This document shows, piece after piece, positions 1-8,080 of a stretch of 64,000 nucleotides of DNA. Below the pieces are notes generated by a model. It saw nothing but the letters and a program-made list of their open reading frames with translations, ran no database searches and had not been told where the DNA came from. The translations under genes and the position numbers were made by a program. The DNA is from Croceimicrobium hydrocarbonivorans. GTDB taxonomy: Bacteria; Bacteroidota; Bacteroidia; Flavobacteriales; Schleiferiaceae. Each line of letters begins with the position of its first letter. The first letter of the stretch is position 1. Where the stretch lies: positions 248,001 through 312,000 of the forward strand of contig NZ_CP060139.1 of the NCBI RefSeq assembly GCF_014524565.1. The letters are read 5' to 3'.

Positions 1-2
1 CA

Positions 3-143
3 GCCATTCGCAAATTCTGGGAGGACGAAAACCTTCGTCAAAAATCCATTAAGCAGAACCGTAATTTTGTAGCCCAGTTTAAAGATCAGGTAATTGCCCG
101 TCAATGGATGGACACTTACCGCGAACTTGCAGGACATGATTAA
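3..143 (+). CDS. Glycosyltransferase, C-terminal fragment (cut by window edge)
   Basis: Only the last 46 codons are present, in frame 3, ending at the TAA at 141-143. The fragment begins AIRKFWEDENLRQ and ends YRELAGHD. Basic and aromatic helices with a terminal Y-x-E-L are typical of the tail of GT-B (family 4) glycosyltransferases. The two following genes are glycosyltransferases and the next one starts inside this stop region (ATGATTAA), so translational coupling is likely. Assignment rests mainly on context; the catalytic part lies outside the window. Confidence 0.55.
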   Translation, partial: AIRKFWEDENLRQKSIKQNRNFVAQFKDQVIARQWMDTYRELAGHD

Positions 144-888
144 AATTTCGGCGGTCATTATCACCTACAACGAGGAAAAGAATATTGCTCGCTGTCTGGC
201 TTCTTTGCAAAAGGTAGCTGATGATATTGTTGTAGTAGACTCCTTTAGTTCGGATCGCACCGAAGAATTGGTTAAAGCCGCTGGTGCTCGCTTTGTACCT
301 CATGCTTTTGAAGGGCATATTCAACAAAAGAATTGGGCCATTTCCCAAGCTAAATATCCTCATGTTCTTTCGCTGGATGCAGATGAAGCCCTGGACGAAG
401 AACTGGAAGCGGCTATTTTGACCATCAAAGAAAACTGGAAGGCCGACGGCTATCGTTTAAATCGCCTGACCAATTATTGCGGTAAATGGATTCGTCACGG
501 GCTTTGGTATCCCGATCGGAAACTAAGACTCTGGGACAGCCGCAAAGGCGCTTGGGGTGGGCAAAATCCACATGATACCTTTATCATGGAAAAGGGATCT
601 ACAATTCAGGATTTACCCGGACATTTACTTCATTACAGCATTTACAGCTTTGAAGAGCATATTGCCCAAATTCGAAAGTTCACGGATATATCCTCCAAAG
701 CTGCTTTTGATAATGGCAAACGCTCCAGCTACTTCAAATTGCTCTTCTCCCCTTTCTTGAAATTCATTCGAGCATATGTTTTCCGTCTAGGTTTTTTAGA
801 TGGTAAGGAAGGCTGGATGATCGCACGCTGGAGTGCTCATGCCACCTATCTTAAGTATCGGAAGCTCATGAAATTGCAGAAGTCCTGA
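136..888 (+). CDS. Family 2 glycosyltransferase, WaaE/KdtX-like
   Basis: A 250-residue GT-A enzyme expected to transfer a sugar from a nucleotide donor to the LPS core or another surface glycan on the cytoplasmic side of the membrane. Visible motifs are the N-terminal ITYNEE (about residues 8-13), VVDSFSSDRT and the metal-binding SLDADE. The later tryptophan-rich block (KWIRHGLWYPDRKLRLW) is typical of the WaaE group. I chose the ATG at 136 because the family fold begins at MIKISAVIITYNEE; an in-frame ATG at 94 would add 14 residues that overlap the upstream gene. The stop shares one base with the next ATG (TGATG). Function class is secure; donor and acceptor are not readable. Confidence 0.88.
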   Translation: MIKISAVIITYNEEKNIARCLASLQKVADDIVVVDSFSSDRTEELVKAAGARFVPHAFEGHIQQKNWAISQAKYPHVLSLDADEALDEELEAAILTIKENWKADGYRLNRLTNYCGKWIRHGLWYPDRKLRLWDSRKGAWGGQNPHDTFIMEKGSTIQDLPGHLLHYSIYSFEEHIAQIRKFTDISSKAAFDNGKRSSYFKLLFSPFLKFIRAYVFRLGFLDGKEGWMIARWSAHATYLKYRKLMKLQKS

Positions 889-1985
889 TGCAGGTTCCCA
901 TATTACATATATCAACCGCAAGGTCATGGCGCGGAGGCGAACAACAAATAGCCTACCTCTGCCTCGAACTGCAAAAATTGGGTATTGAACAGCATATTGC
1001 TTGCATTGCCAATGCTCCTCTACACCAATGGGCGCTGGAGAATAAATTCCCGGTGCTTGCCTTGGCCAAAGCCAGTTCTGTAGACTTGCGATTTTCCGCA
1101 GGCTTAAGTCGCTATCACAAGCTAAACCAAATAGGACTGTGGCATGCCCATGATGCCCATGCCCATGGTTTTGCGGTTTATGCCCAGCAATTTTTCTCTG
1201 CCTCTTGTCCTTTGCTGGTATCTCGCCGGGTAGATTTCCCGGTGGCCCGATCGCGGATGAGCGCCTTTAAATACAATCATCCTTCGGTTTCTCGCTACCT
1301 CTGTGTAAGTGAGGCTATTGCAGATATACTCAAAAAGAGCCTTAAGGATCCCAATCGCATATTCACTGTACACAGCGCCATTGAACCCTCTCGCTTTGAA
1401 GGCGTAAAAAAAGGAAAGCTTCGGGCCGAATTCCCGCAATTCGCTCAACAAAAATGGATAGGCAATGTGGCCGCTTTAACGGGCCATAAAGATCTATTCA
1501 CTTTTATGGATACGGCTAAAATATTGCTAACCGAGCGCAAGGATTTGCATTTCTTCCTTGCCGGAACTGGCGAATTGGAAACGGAATTAAAAGCCTATCA
1601 GCAGAAGCTGGGATTGGAGAAGCAATTGACGTTTTTGGGATTTCGTGAGGATGTCCCTGAAATATTAGCTGATCTGGATTGTTTCCTCTTTAGTTCTGAA
1701 ATGGAAGGATTAGGAACTTCGGTTTTAGATGCCTTTGCCAGCGGCACTCCAGTAGTCGCTACCAATGCTGGAGGAATTCCGGAAATGGTAAAGGATCAAA
1801 AAAGCGGTATTTTATGCAAGGTGAAGGATGCTACCGCTCTGGCTCAAGGAGTTTTACAAGTTTTAAATGACTCTACTTTGGCTTCCAAATTGACTAAGAG
1901 AGCCACGGAAATTCTACAAGATTTTACCCCATCAAAAATGGCGGCCAAAACCCTGAAACATTATCAGGAAGTTTCAGTTTCTTAA
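888..1985 (+). CDS. Family 4 (GT-B) glycosyltransferase
   Basis: A 365-residue retaining glycosyltransferase. The N-terminal half contains STARSWRGGEQQ, the glycine-rich acceptor/donor loop. The C-terminal half contains the GT4 donor-binding EX7E motif in EMEGLGTSVLDAFASG, followed by TPVVATNAGGIPEMV. Its start overlaps the previous stop by one base, so it forms an operon with the two upstream glycosyltransferases and probably acts in LPS core or exopolysaccharide assembly. It has no signal peptide or membrane segment, as expected for a cytosolic or peripheral enzyme. The sugar specificity cannot be read from sequence. Confidence 0.9.
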   Translation: MQVPILHISTARSWRGGEQQIAYLCLELQKLGIEQHIACIANAPLHQWALENKFPVLALAKASSVDLRFSAGLSRYHKLNQIGLWHAHDAHAHGFAVYAQQFFSASCPLLVSRRVDFPVARSRMSAFKYNHPSVSRYLCVSEAIADILKKSLKDPNRIFTVHSAIEPSRFEGVKKGKLRAEFPQFAQQKWIGNVAALTGHKDLFTFMDTAKILLTERKDLHFFLAGTGELETELKAYQQKLGLEKQLTFLGFREDVPEILADLDCFLFSSEMEGLGTSVLDAFASGTPVVATNAGGIPEMVKDQKSGILCKVKDATALAQGVLQVLNDSTLASKLTKRATEILQDFTPSKMAAKTLKHYQEVSVS

Positions 1986-2024
1986 GCTTGAATAAAGCCT
2001 TATTTTTGCAGCACATTTCAGCGC

Positions 2025-2375
2025 ATGTCCGTAGTATTTTTTAGCATCACTGCCCTGGTAATTTTCGGGCTACTGTTCTTATTTCACCGAAAGATGGCCT
2101 TGCAAATGCAGTATTTGCAAATTAAAGCTGGTAAAAAGGTGGGGACGCTAAAGAGCTTTTTATTTTTTGATTGGAAGGATATCAAGGAGCGTAATCTACG
2201 TGCCGAGGCTTTTCTACTTTTCCCCATGCTTTATGCCGTTCCTATTGAGGAAGATGAAAAAGGAGAAGTCCTGGAACTAAAGCAAAAGATCAAGCGCAGT
2301 CATGTGGGAATCTATTTTTGTTTGATTCTCTTCATTGTACTCGGTATTTTATCCGAAAAAGTAATCCCGGCCTAA
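2025..2375 (+). CDS. Small two-pass membrane protein, unknown function
   Basis: A 116-residue protein with hydrophobic segments at about residues 2-21 and 94-112, separated by a charged soluble stretch (KAGKKVGTLKSF, then EEDEKGEVLELKQKIKR). This suggests both ends in the membrane and a cytosolic loop. I recognise no catalytic motif. It begins 39 nt after the glycosyltransferase stop and ends 4 nt before the nucleotidyltransferase start, so it may be co-transcribed with the latter. A TATTTTTG sequence at 2001-2008 resembles the Bacteroidota -7 element, but no matching -33 TTG is found at the right distance. Confidence 0.7.
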   Translation: MSVVFFSITALVIFGLLFLFHRKMALQMQYLQIKAGKKVGTLKSFLFFDWKDIKERNLRAEAFLLFPMLYAVPIEEDEKGEVLELKQKIKRSHVGIYFCLILFIVLGILSEKVIPA

Positions 2376-2379
2376 GCCC

Positions 2380-3807
2380 ATGCAAAAAGCACTGGATCAT
2401 CCTATATTTCGCACGCTGGGCGAAGCAGCAGACCATCTGGGTGTAGAGGCCTATGTGATAGGAGGCTATGTTCGTGATTTAATCTTGCAGCGGAAAGAAC
2501 CCAAAGATATTGATGTAGTAGCCGTAGGCTCCGGGATTGAATTGGCCCAGGAAGTAGCTAAGCGGCTCGGGGGCCGAAAGGTGAACGTCTTTAAAAACTT
2601 TGGTACGGCTCAAATTAAACTGAGCAAGGAAGATTTGGAATTGGAATTTGTGGGAGCGCGACGCGAATCCTATCAGCGCGACAGCCGCAAACCTATAGTG
2701 GAAGATGGCAGTCGTGAAGATGACCAAAAACGCCGCGACTTCACCATCAATGCCCTGGCGCTAAGCCTCAACAAAGAAAATTATGGTGAACTCCTCGATC
2801 CCTTTGGGGGCATTCAGGATTTGAATGAGGGTATTATCCGTACTCCCTTAGATCCCGAAATCACTTTTAGCGATGATCCCTTACGGATGATGCGCGCCAT
2901 TCGCTTTGCTAGCCAATTGGACTTCACCATTACCGATGAGTGCTTGCAAGCGATTCACAATCAAAATCAGCGATTGGAGATCATCAGCATGGAGCGCATT
3001 GTAGATGAACTCCATAAAATTATGGCCTCTCCCAAGCCTTCCAAAGGTTTAATCCTCCTCTATCGCACGGGATTATTGCAACACTTCCTACCTGAGGTTG
3101 TAGACCTGGCAGGTGTGGAAGAATTGGAAGGACAGAGTCATAAAGACAATTTTTATCATACCGCCATTGTGGTTGATAATGTTGCTGCTCGCAGTGAAAA
3201 CATTTGGTTGCGCTATGCAGCCCTCTTCCATGATATTGGCAAACCACCCACCAAGAAATTTGTGAAGGGCACCGGCTGGACTTTCCACAGCCATGAGTTT
3301 GTAGGCTCTAAAATGGTGAGGAAGATCTTCCGCCGTTTAAAACTGCCATTGGGTGAACCCATGAAATATGTGCAGAAAATGGTGTTGTTGAGTTCTCGTC
3401 CCCAGGCAGTGGCGGAGGAACAAGCAACCGACTCTGCAGCCCGCCGGCTTTTATTCGATGCCGGAGAAGATATTGATGAATTAATGATTCTTTGTGAGTC
3501 GGATTTAACCACTCGCAATGAAAAGAAGAAAAAGCGCTACTTGGCTAAATATCAAGAGGTTCGCGATAAGTTAATCGAAGTGGAAGAAAAGGACCGCTTG
3601 CGTCAGTTTCAACCTCCGGTGGATGGCATGGAAATCATGCAAATCTTTGATTTAAAGCCCGGTCCGGAAATTGGAAACTTGAAAAGCGCGGTTAAGGATG
3701 CTATCTTAGACGGAGAAATCGAAAACGATCGCGAACAAGCCCTGCGCTTTTTATACGATAAAGCCCGTTCTATGGGCCTAGAACCAAAACAAGATCATGA
3801 GCATTAA
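2380..3807 (+). CDS. cca: CCA tRNA nucleotidyltransferase / poly(A) polymerase family with HD domain
   Basis: A 475-residue class II nucleotidyltransferase expected to repair or add the 3' CCA of tRNAs. The head domain shows GGYVRDLIL (residues 28-36), the catalytic DIDVVAVGSG and the RRDFTINALAL motif (about 118-128). Neck and body helices follow, then an HD hydrolase domain with FHDIGKPP (about 283-290). This HD-fused architecture is common in Bacteroidota. Sequence alone does not separate CCA-adding from poly(A)-adding members, so the name is by family majority. Its stop overlaps the next gene by 11 nt. The tRNA genes in this window already encode CCA, so here it would mainly act in repair. 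Confidence 0.9.
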   Translation: MQKALDHPIFRTLGEAADHLGVEAYVIGGYVRDLILQRKEPKDIDVVAVGSGIELAQEVAKRLGGRKVNVFKNFGTAQIKLSKEDLELEFVGARRESYQRDSRKPIVEDGSREDDQKRRDFTINALALSLNKENYGELLDPFGGIQDLNEGIIRTPLDPEITFSDDPLRMMRAIRFASQLDFTITDECLQAIHNQNQRLEIISMERIVDELHKIMASPKPSKGLILLYRTGLLQHFLPEVVDLAGVEELEGQSHKDNFYHTAIVVDNVAARSENIWLRYAALFHDIGKPPTKKFVKGTGWTFHSHEFVGSKMVRKIFRRLKLPLGEPMKYVQKMVLLSSRPQAVAEEQATDSAARRLLFDAGEDIDELMILCESDLTTRNEKKKKRYLAKYQEVRDKLIEVEEKDRLRQFQPPVDGMEIMQIFDLKPGPEIGNLKSAVKDAILDGEIENDREQALRFLYDKARSMGLEPKQDHEH

Positions 3808-4282
3808 AATACGAGTGGTCCTCGACTGGGAGGAAGAAGATGTATTACGTGACCTTCTCGTACCCGCAGACCTTAATTTAGATCAACTACACTTAGCTAT
3901 CCTGCAAAGCTTTCAGCTTAGTCCGGGTGAAATGGCTAGTTTCTATCATAGTAACGAAGATTGGGAACAGGGGCATGAAATCCCCTTAATGCCTTTTGAT
4001 GAGCGCCAAACCAGCATGAAAGACTTGCAGGTGCAGCATGTATTGGGTGAAGAGGGCGATCGATTGCTCTATGTATATGATTTTCTGGAGATGTGGACTT
4101 TCTTCCTGGAGGTATTATCTGCTGAAGGCCCGGAAACAGAGCGTAGCAAAGTGGTATTAATTCAAGGGATGCGACCAGAGGAGGCCCCTAAAAGACCCGA
4201 GGCCCAAGGGTCTAATGATCTATTTGCTGATCTGGACCTGGACCTCGATGAATTTGACGATTTTGACGACTATCAAGAGTAG
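3797..4282 (+). CDS. Plasmid pRiA4b ORF-3-like family protein
   Basis: A 161-residue protein beginning MSIKIRVVLDWEEEDVLRDLLVPADLNL, with a central FYHSNEDWEQGHEIPLMPFD and YVYDFLEMWTFFLEV. This layout fits the pRiA4b ORF-3-like fold (often named 'IS1096 passenger TnpR-like'), a small domain of unproven function that is chromosomal and common in Bacteroidota. The C-terminal 25 residues are almost entirely D/E/F/L, a strongly acidic tail. It overlaps the upstream nucleotidyltransferase by 11 nt (likely coupled) and converges with the next gene, sharing 10 nt at their 3' ends. There is no sign of a surrounding transposon, so the transposon-derived name should not be taken literally. Confidence 0.75.
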   Translation: MSIKIRVVLDWEEEDVLRDLLVPADLNLDQLHLAILQSFQLSPGEMASFYHSNEDWEQGHEIPLMPFDERQTSMKDLQVQHVLGEEGDRLLYVYDFLEMWTFFLEVLSAEGPETERSKVVLIQGMRPEEAPKRPEAQGSNDLFADLDLDLDEFDDFDDYQE

Positions 4283-4575
4283 CTGATCTCTACCGAGTGT
4301 ATACGATGTACGGGAATTAAACGTCCGGCTTTTAGTAGCACTTTATTATCTGTGATGGCCCAGATGGTGGTATATACCTCCTTAATGCCATCATCATCCT
4401 CAAAGCGGATTAAAACTTTATGCTTTTGTAAATTTCCTAGGCTGGTTGCACGATGCAATACCAACTTGCGTTCGTTTAAGTCTTCTGCTCGGGATAATAC
4501 TTCTTGCGCGGGAAAGCGCAAATTGTCGATCAACTCTTTTTCAATGCGTTTAAACGGGTTCGTATTGTTTCCCAT
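4273..4575 (-). CDS. Conserved small protein, unknown function
   Basis: A 100-residue soluble protein with no signal peptide. It starts MGNNTNPFKRIEKELIDNLRFPAQEVLSRAEDL and ends in a beta-rich stretch with basic and acidic residues (HKVLIRFEDDDGIKEVYTTIW, then LIPVHRIHSVEI). The second half looks like a small beta-barrel and may bind nucleic acid, but that is a guess. It overlaps the convergent upstream gene by 10 nt and is divergent from the ABC transporter. The 5' leader contains GAGGGGC just before the ATG, one of the few purine-rich ribosome-binding-like sites here. Confidence 0.65.
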   Translation of the reverse strand: MGNNTNPFKRIEKELIDNLRFPAQEVLSRAEDLNERKLVLHRATSLGNLQKHKVLIRFEDDDGIKEVYTTIWAITDNKVLLKAGRLIPVHRIHSVEISYS

Positions 4576-4646
4576 AGCCCCTCTTTTATGTTATTGATGT
4601 TTTTAAATTTACGAAATTTTCCGCTCATTTTTAAGCCAGTCTAAAT

Positions 4647-5537
4647 TTGGATACCGTCTTAAAGCTCGAAAAGCTCAGCAAGCATTATGGCCGCATCAAA
4701 GCGGTAAACGAAGTTAGTTTCGCGGTCCCCAAGGGAAGTGTTTTTGGGATTCTTGGTCCTAATGGCAGCGGAAAAACTACCACCTTGGGAATGATTCTAG
4801 GGGTAATTCAGCCTCTATCCGGCTCCTTTTCTTGGTTTGATAATTTATCACCTCAAGAAGCGAAGAAGCATATAGGCGCCCTGTTGGAAACGCCTAATTT
4901 CTATCCTTATATGACGGCCCGTCAAAATCTGACTCTGGCCGCCAAGGTGAAGCAAATCAAAGAACCCAATATTGAAGAAGTACTCGAACAAGTTAAGCTC
5001 TTAGATAGAGCAGATGATAAGTTCAAGACCTATTCCCTGGGCATGAAACAACGCCTGGCTATAGCTTCAGCCCTTTTAGGAAATCCTGAAGTTTTGGTTT
5101 TAGATGAGCCTACTAATGGCTTAGACCCCAGAGGTATCGCTGAAGTTCGTCAGCTTATTCTGGATATCGCCGCAAGGGGAATTACCGTGCTCATGGCCAG
5201 TCACATTTTAGCCGAGGTAGAAAAGGTTTGTGAGCATGTAGTAGTATTGCAAAATGGAGTATTACGCTTCGAAGGATTAGCTTCTGAATTATCAGGGGAT
5301 GCCGCTTTATTGCGCATTAAAGCCAGTGACGATTCTCAATTGGAAGAACTACTGACCCAGCATCCACAAATTCAAAACATTCATAGAGATGGGCATTTCT
5401 TCGATTTGGAGATTGATCCCGAATTAAAAGCAGAAGACCTCAATCAATGGCTAGCTGAACGCCAGATTTTCCTCAATCATCTGGAGATTAAGCAAGCGGG
5501 CTTAGAAGAAGGATTTTTAAAACTGATCGACTCATGA
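4647..5537 (+). CDS. ABC transporter ATP-binding protein
   Basis: A 296-residue ABC ATPase with Walker A GPNGSGKTT (about residues 38-46), a signature region read as YSLGMKQRLAIASALL, Walker B VLVLDEPTNGLDP and the switch histidine in MASHILAEVE. It belongs to the large ABC-2 exporter group that pairs with a separate permease, which is the next gene (ATGA overlap). The start is TTG at 4647, the only start that keeps the canonical N-terminus VLKLEKLSKHYG. The substrate is unknown; many such pairs move lipids, polysaccharide or antibiotics. The C-terminal 90 residues form the usual accessory domain of the group. Confidence 0.9.
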   Translation: MDTVLKLEKLSKHYGRIKAVNEVSFAVPKGSVFGILGPNGSGKTTTLGMILGVIQPLSGSFSWFDNLSPQEAKKHIGALLETPNFYPYMTARQNLTLAAKVKQIKEPNIEEVLEQVKLLDRADDKFKTYSLGMKQRLAIASALLGNPEVLVLDEPTNGLDPRGIAEVRQLILDIAARGITVLMASHILAEVEKVCEHVVVLQNGVLRFEGLASELSGDAALLRIKASDDSQLEELLTQHPQIQNIHRDGHFFDLEIDPELKAEDLNQWLAERQIFLNHLEIKQAGLEEGFLKLIDS

Positions 5538-6373
5538 TGCGTCTCATTGCAATTGAATGGTATAAGCTGCGTACCCACCGTTTTTTCTGGTGGGGCATGG
5601 GTCTTTTCCTGGTATTATTATCGGTCTTACTCTGGACCTTCGGTAAAATTCCCCTTCCAGGTGGAGGGCCTAAAGCTGAAGATGCTGCTGATGCCGGTTT
5701 GGCTATGATGCTGCTCCCTCGAACTTTCGAAGAAGCGGGTTTTTATCGTTTACCATTGATCTGGCAAAATGCCACCTTCTGGGCCAGTTTCTTCAAGTTT
5801 ATTCCGGCTTTCTTGCTGCTCTTTTTTGTGAGCTCCGAATTTGAATACCGTACCTATCGTCAAAATATTATTGACGGCCTTTCCGTAGGTCAGTTTTTCT
5901 TATCTAAGGTTTTTACCCTGGTGCTCTTCTCTGTACTCAGCACCATCGTTGTAGGAATTACCATTGTGGTTTTGGCTTATGCCAATAATGATATGGCCGA
6001 TGCGAATCTTTGGGCTGAAAGCAGTTTCTTGATCGGCTATTTCATGGAAACCTTCTTCATACTCTGTATGGCCTTATTCCTGGGCTTCCTGACTAAAAAG
6101 AGTGTGATCACCATTGTAATCCTCATTATGTATTACTACGTGGTAGAGCAGTTTTTAGGCTATTGGCTTAGCGAGCCCGGTGAGGCCTTTTTCGATTACC
6201 TCCCTACCCGACCTTCTCGGGGCCTGGTACCGGAACCCATAAGTCGTATTCTCGATTTCTTTGGTCAGCAAGAAGCACCTAGCTTAAACTGGCATATGTG
6301 GTGGGTTTCTCTGGCTTACAGTTTGGTATTTCTGTTTAGTTCTTATTTCTTGATCCGCAAAAGAGACCTTTAA
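5534..6373 (+). CDS. ABC-2 type transporter permease
   Basis: A 279-residue membrane protein starting MMRLIAIEWYKLRTHRFFWW, the usual N-terminus of ABC-2 permeases that begins with an amphipathic IEWYKL helix. At least six hydrophobic segments are visible (for example GLFLVLLSVLLWTFG, FIPAFLLLFFVSS, VLFSVLSTIVVGITIVVLAY and YSLVFLFSSYFLI). It overlaps the ATPase gene by 4 nt and the channel gene by 1 nt, so the three probably share one mRNA. Either of two adjacent ATGs (5534, 5537) could be used. Specificity is unknown. Confidence 0.88.
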   Translation: MMRLIAIEWYKLRTHRFFWWGMGLFLVLLSVLLWTFGKIPLPGGGPKAEDAADAGLAMMLLPRTFEEAGFYRLPLIWQNATFWASFFKFIPAFLLLFFVSSEFEYRTYRQNIIDGLSVGQFFLSKVFTLVLFSVLSTIVVGITIVVLAYANNDMADANLWAESSFLIGYFMETFFILCMALFLGFLTKKSVITIVILIMYYYVVEQFLGYWLSEPGEAFFDYLPTRPSRGLVPEPISRILDFFGQQEAPSLNWHMWWVSLAYSLVFLFSSYFLIRKRDL

Positions 6374-7194
6374 TGCTGGAACCCGCAGAAAAAGACTGGA
6401 GAAAGAAATGGTATCACATTATTTTCGAATCCGACACCCCCGCAGGTCGACGATTCGATGTACTCCTCTTAATCGCCATTTTAAGCAGTCTGCTGGTAAT
6501 TATGCTGGAAAGCGTACCGAAACTTCGAGCCCAGTATCAGGAGCAATTTGTGATGCTGGAATGGTTTTTCACCGTCCTCTTTTCCATTGAATACTTAGTA
6601 CGTTTGGCCATCGTTAAACGCCCCATAACTTATGTATGGAGCTTTTATGGCATTATCGATTTGGTTTCTACCCTACCCTCCTATTTAGCCATGGTTTTAG
6701 GAGGGGCCCAATATTTCATTGTGATACGCAGTTTGCGATTATTGCGGGTTTTCCGAGTGCTGAAAATGGTGCGCTTTATTGGCGAAGCCAATGTATTGGG
6801 AACGGCATTGCGGGCATCACGACATAAAATTGCGGTTTTCCTCATTGCCGTAATCTGCATCAACTTTATCATGGGCACCGTCATGTACCTCGTTGAAGGC
6901 CCGGAGAATGGCTTTAAGAGTATTCCTGTAAGCATCTATTGGTGTATCGTAACCCTTACTACTGTAGGCTATGGCGATATTAGTCCTGCTACTCCCCTTG
7001 GGCAATTCATTGCCTCGGTGATTATGATTATGGGCTATGGTGTGATTGCCGTACCCACCGGGATTGTTACCTCAGAAATCACTCGCAGCCAAAGCAAGGA
7101 AGAATCCAGCAATAGTAAAAGCTGTTCCAATTGTAATGCAGAGGGCCTCCCTATGCAAGCCAAATACTGTCAGCACTGTGGCGCAGAACTTTAA
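6373..7194 (+). CDS. Voltage-gated-type potassium channel with C-terminal zinc ribbon
   Basis: A 273-residue six-helix cation channel. S1-S4 span about residues 25-140, with a basic S4 (VIRSLRLLRVFRVLKMVRF). The pore follows, with the K+ selectivity filter TVGYGD near residue 197 and the last helix to about 225. After it, at about residues 251-269, is a CxxC-N12-CxxC zinc-ribbon-like end (CSNC ... CQHCG), which is not part of the classical channel. The domain order suggests a cytosolic metal- or redox-sensing tail. The gene overlaps the ABC permease by 1 nt and miaA by 17 nt. Confidence 0.88.
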   Translation: MLEPAEKDWRKKWYHIIFESDTPAGRRFDVLLLIAILSSLLVIMLESVPKLRAQYQEQFVMLEWFFTVLFSIEYLVRLAIVKRPITYVWSFYGIIDLVSTLPSYLAMVLGGAQYFIVIRSLRLLRVFRVLKMVRFIGEANVLGTALRASRHKIAVFLIAVICINFIMGTVMYLVEGPENGFKSIPVSIYWCIVTLTTVGYGDISPATPLGQFIASVIMIMGYGVIAVPTGIVTSEITRSQSKEESSNSKSCSNCNAEGLPMQAKYCQHCGAEL

Positions 7195-8080
7195 AAAATC
7201 AATCTGGTGCATAGCTGGTCCTACCGCCGTGGGAAAAACCTCGGTGGCAATAAATCTGGCTGAAGCACTTGGAACGGAAATTCTTTCCTTCGACTCCCGA
7301 CAGTTTTACCGCGAAATTCCCATTGGAACGGCAGCTCCCAACGAGGAAGAGCAAAAGCGGGTTAAGCACCACTTCATTTTAGACCGTAGTGTAAAAGATG
7401 AGTTTAATGCGGCCGCTTTCGCGGAAGATGCCGCCATTCGCATTGCTGAACTACATCAGAAATACGATACCCTTATTTTGGTAGGTGGCAGTGGGCTCTA
7501 TCTTAAAGCCTTAATTGAAGGTTTTGATGAAATGCCTGAGGTGGCAGCTGGAATCCGTGAAGAACTCCAATTAGAGTTGGAAACTAAAGGCTTAGAATGC
7601 TTGCAGCATGAACTGCGATCCAGCGACCCCGACTACTATGCACAAATGGATATTCAAAATCCCCAGCGCTTGATTCGAGCTTTGGAAGTGATTCGCAGTA
7701 GCGGCCAGCCCTACAGTTCCTTTCGCAATCAAGCTAAGAAGCAATTACCCTATACAGTTCGCAAAATTGGTTTGGAACTCGATAGAAGCGAACTCTACGA
7801 TCGCATCAACCGACGGGTGGGATTAATGGTATCTGAAGGACTCTTGGAAGAAGCTCGTCCTCTTATTGATTTAAAAGAACTCAATGCACTACAAACCGTA
7901 GGTTATAAGGAGCTCTTCCCTTACTTTGAAGGAGCCTACGATTTAGAGTTTGCCTTGGATGAAATTCGAAAAAACAGTCGGCGTTATGCCAAGCGACAAA
8001 TGACCTGGTTTCGCAGAGAGCAAAATATGGAATGGTATCATCCCAAGGATTGGGAAAAGATCTTAATGAATAAAGCTTGA
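7178..8080 (+). CDS. miaA: tRNA dimethylallyltransferase MiaA
   Basis: A 300-residue enzyme that transfers a dimethylallyl group to N6 of A37 in tRNAs reading UNN codons. It shows the P-loop AGPTAVGKTS near the N-terminus, the DSRQFYREIPIGTA motif, LVGGSGLYLKALIEG and the C-terminal KRQMTWFRRE. I chose the GTG at 7178, in the last codons of the channel gene, because it gives the normal family length. An in-frame ATG at 7136 and a start at 7046 would add residues that merely re-read the channel's zinc-ribbon codons. miaE, the enzyme that hydroxylates the same modification, lies at 57.7 kb. Confidence 0.92.
   Translation: MAQNFKKSIWCIAGPTAVGKTSVAINLAEALGTEILSFDSRQFYREIPIGTAAPNEEEQKRVKHHFILDRSVKDEFNAAAFAEDAAIRIAELHQKYDTLILVGGSGLYLKALIEGFDEMPEVAAGIREELQLELETKGLECLQHELRSSDPDYYAQMDIQNPQRLIRALEVIRSSGQPYSSFRNQAKKQLPYTVRKIGLELDRSELYDRINRRVGLMVSEGLLEEARPLIDLKELNALQTVGYKELFPYFEGAYDLEFALDEIRKNSRRYAKRQMTWFRREQNMEWYHPKDWEKILMNKA

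Noticed and set aside
3797-4282. Transposon resolvase (TnpR) gene
   Set aside because: The pRiA4b ORF-3-like family carries a TnpR-like label in some databases, but there are no resolvase residues and no element around it.
7046-7177. N-terminal extension of miaA
   Set aside because: It re-reads the zinc-ribbon codons of the channel gene, and the family begins just before the P-loop; the GTG at 7178 gives the normal length.
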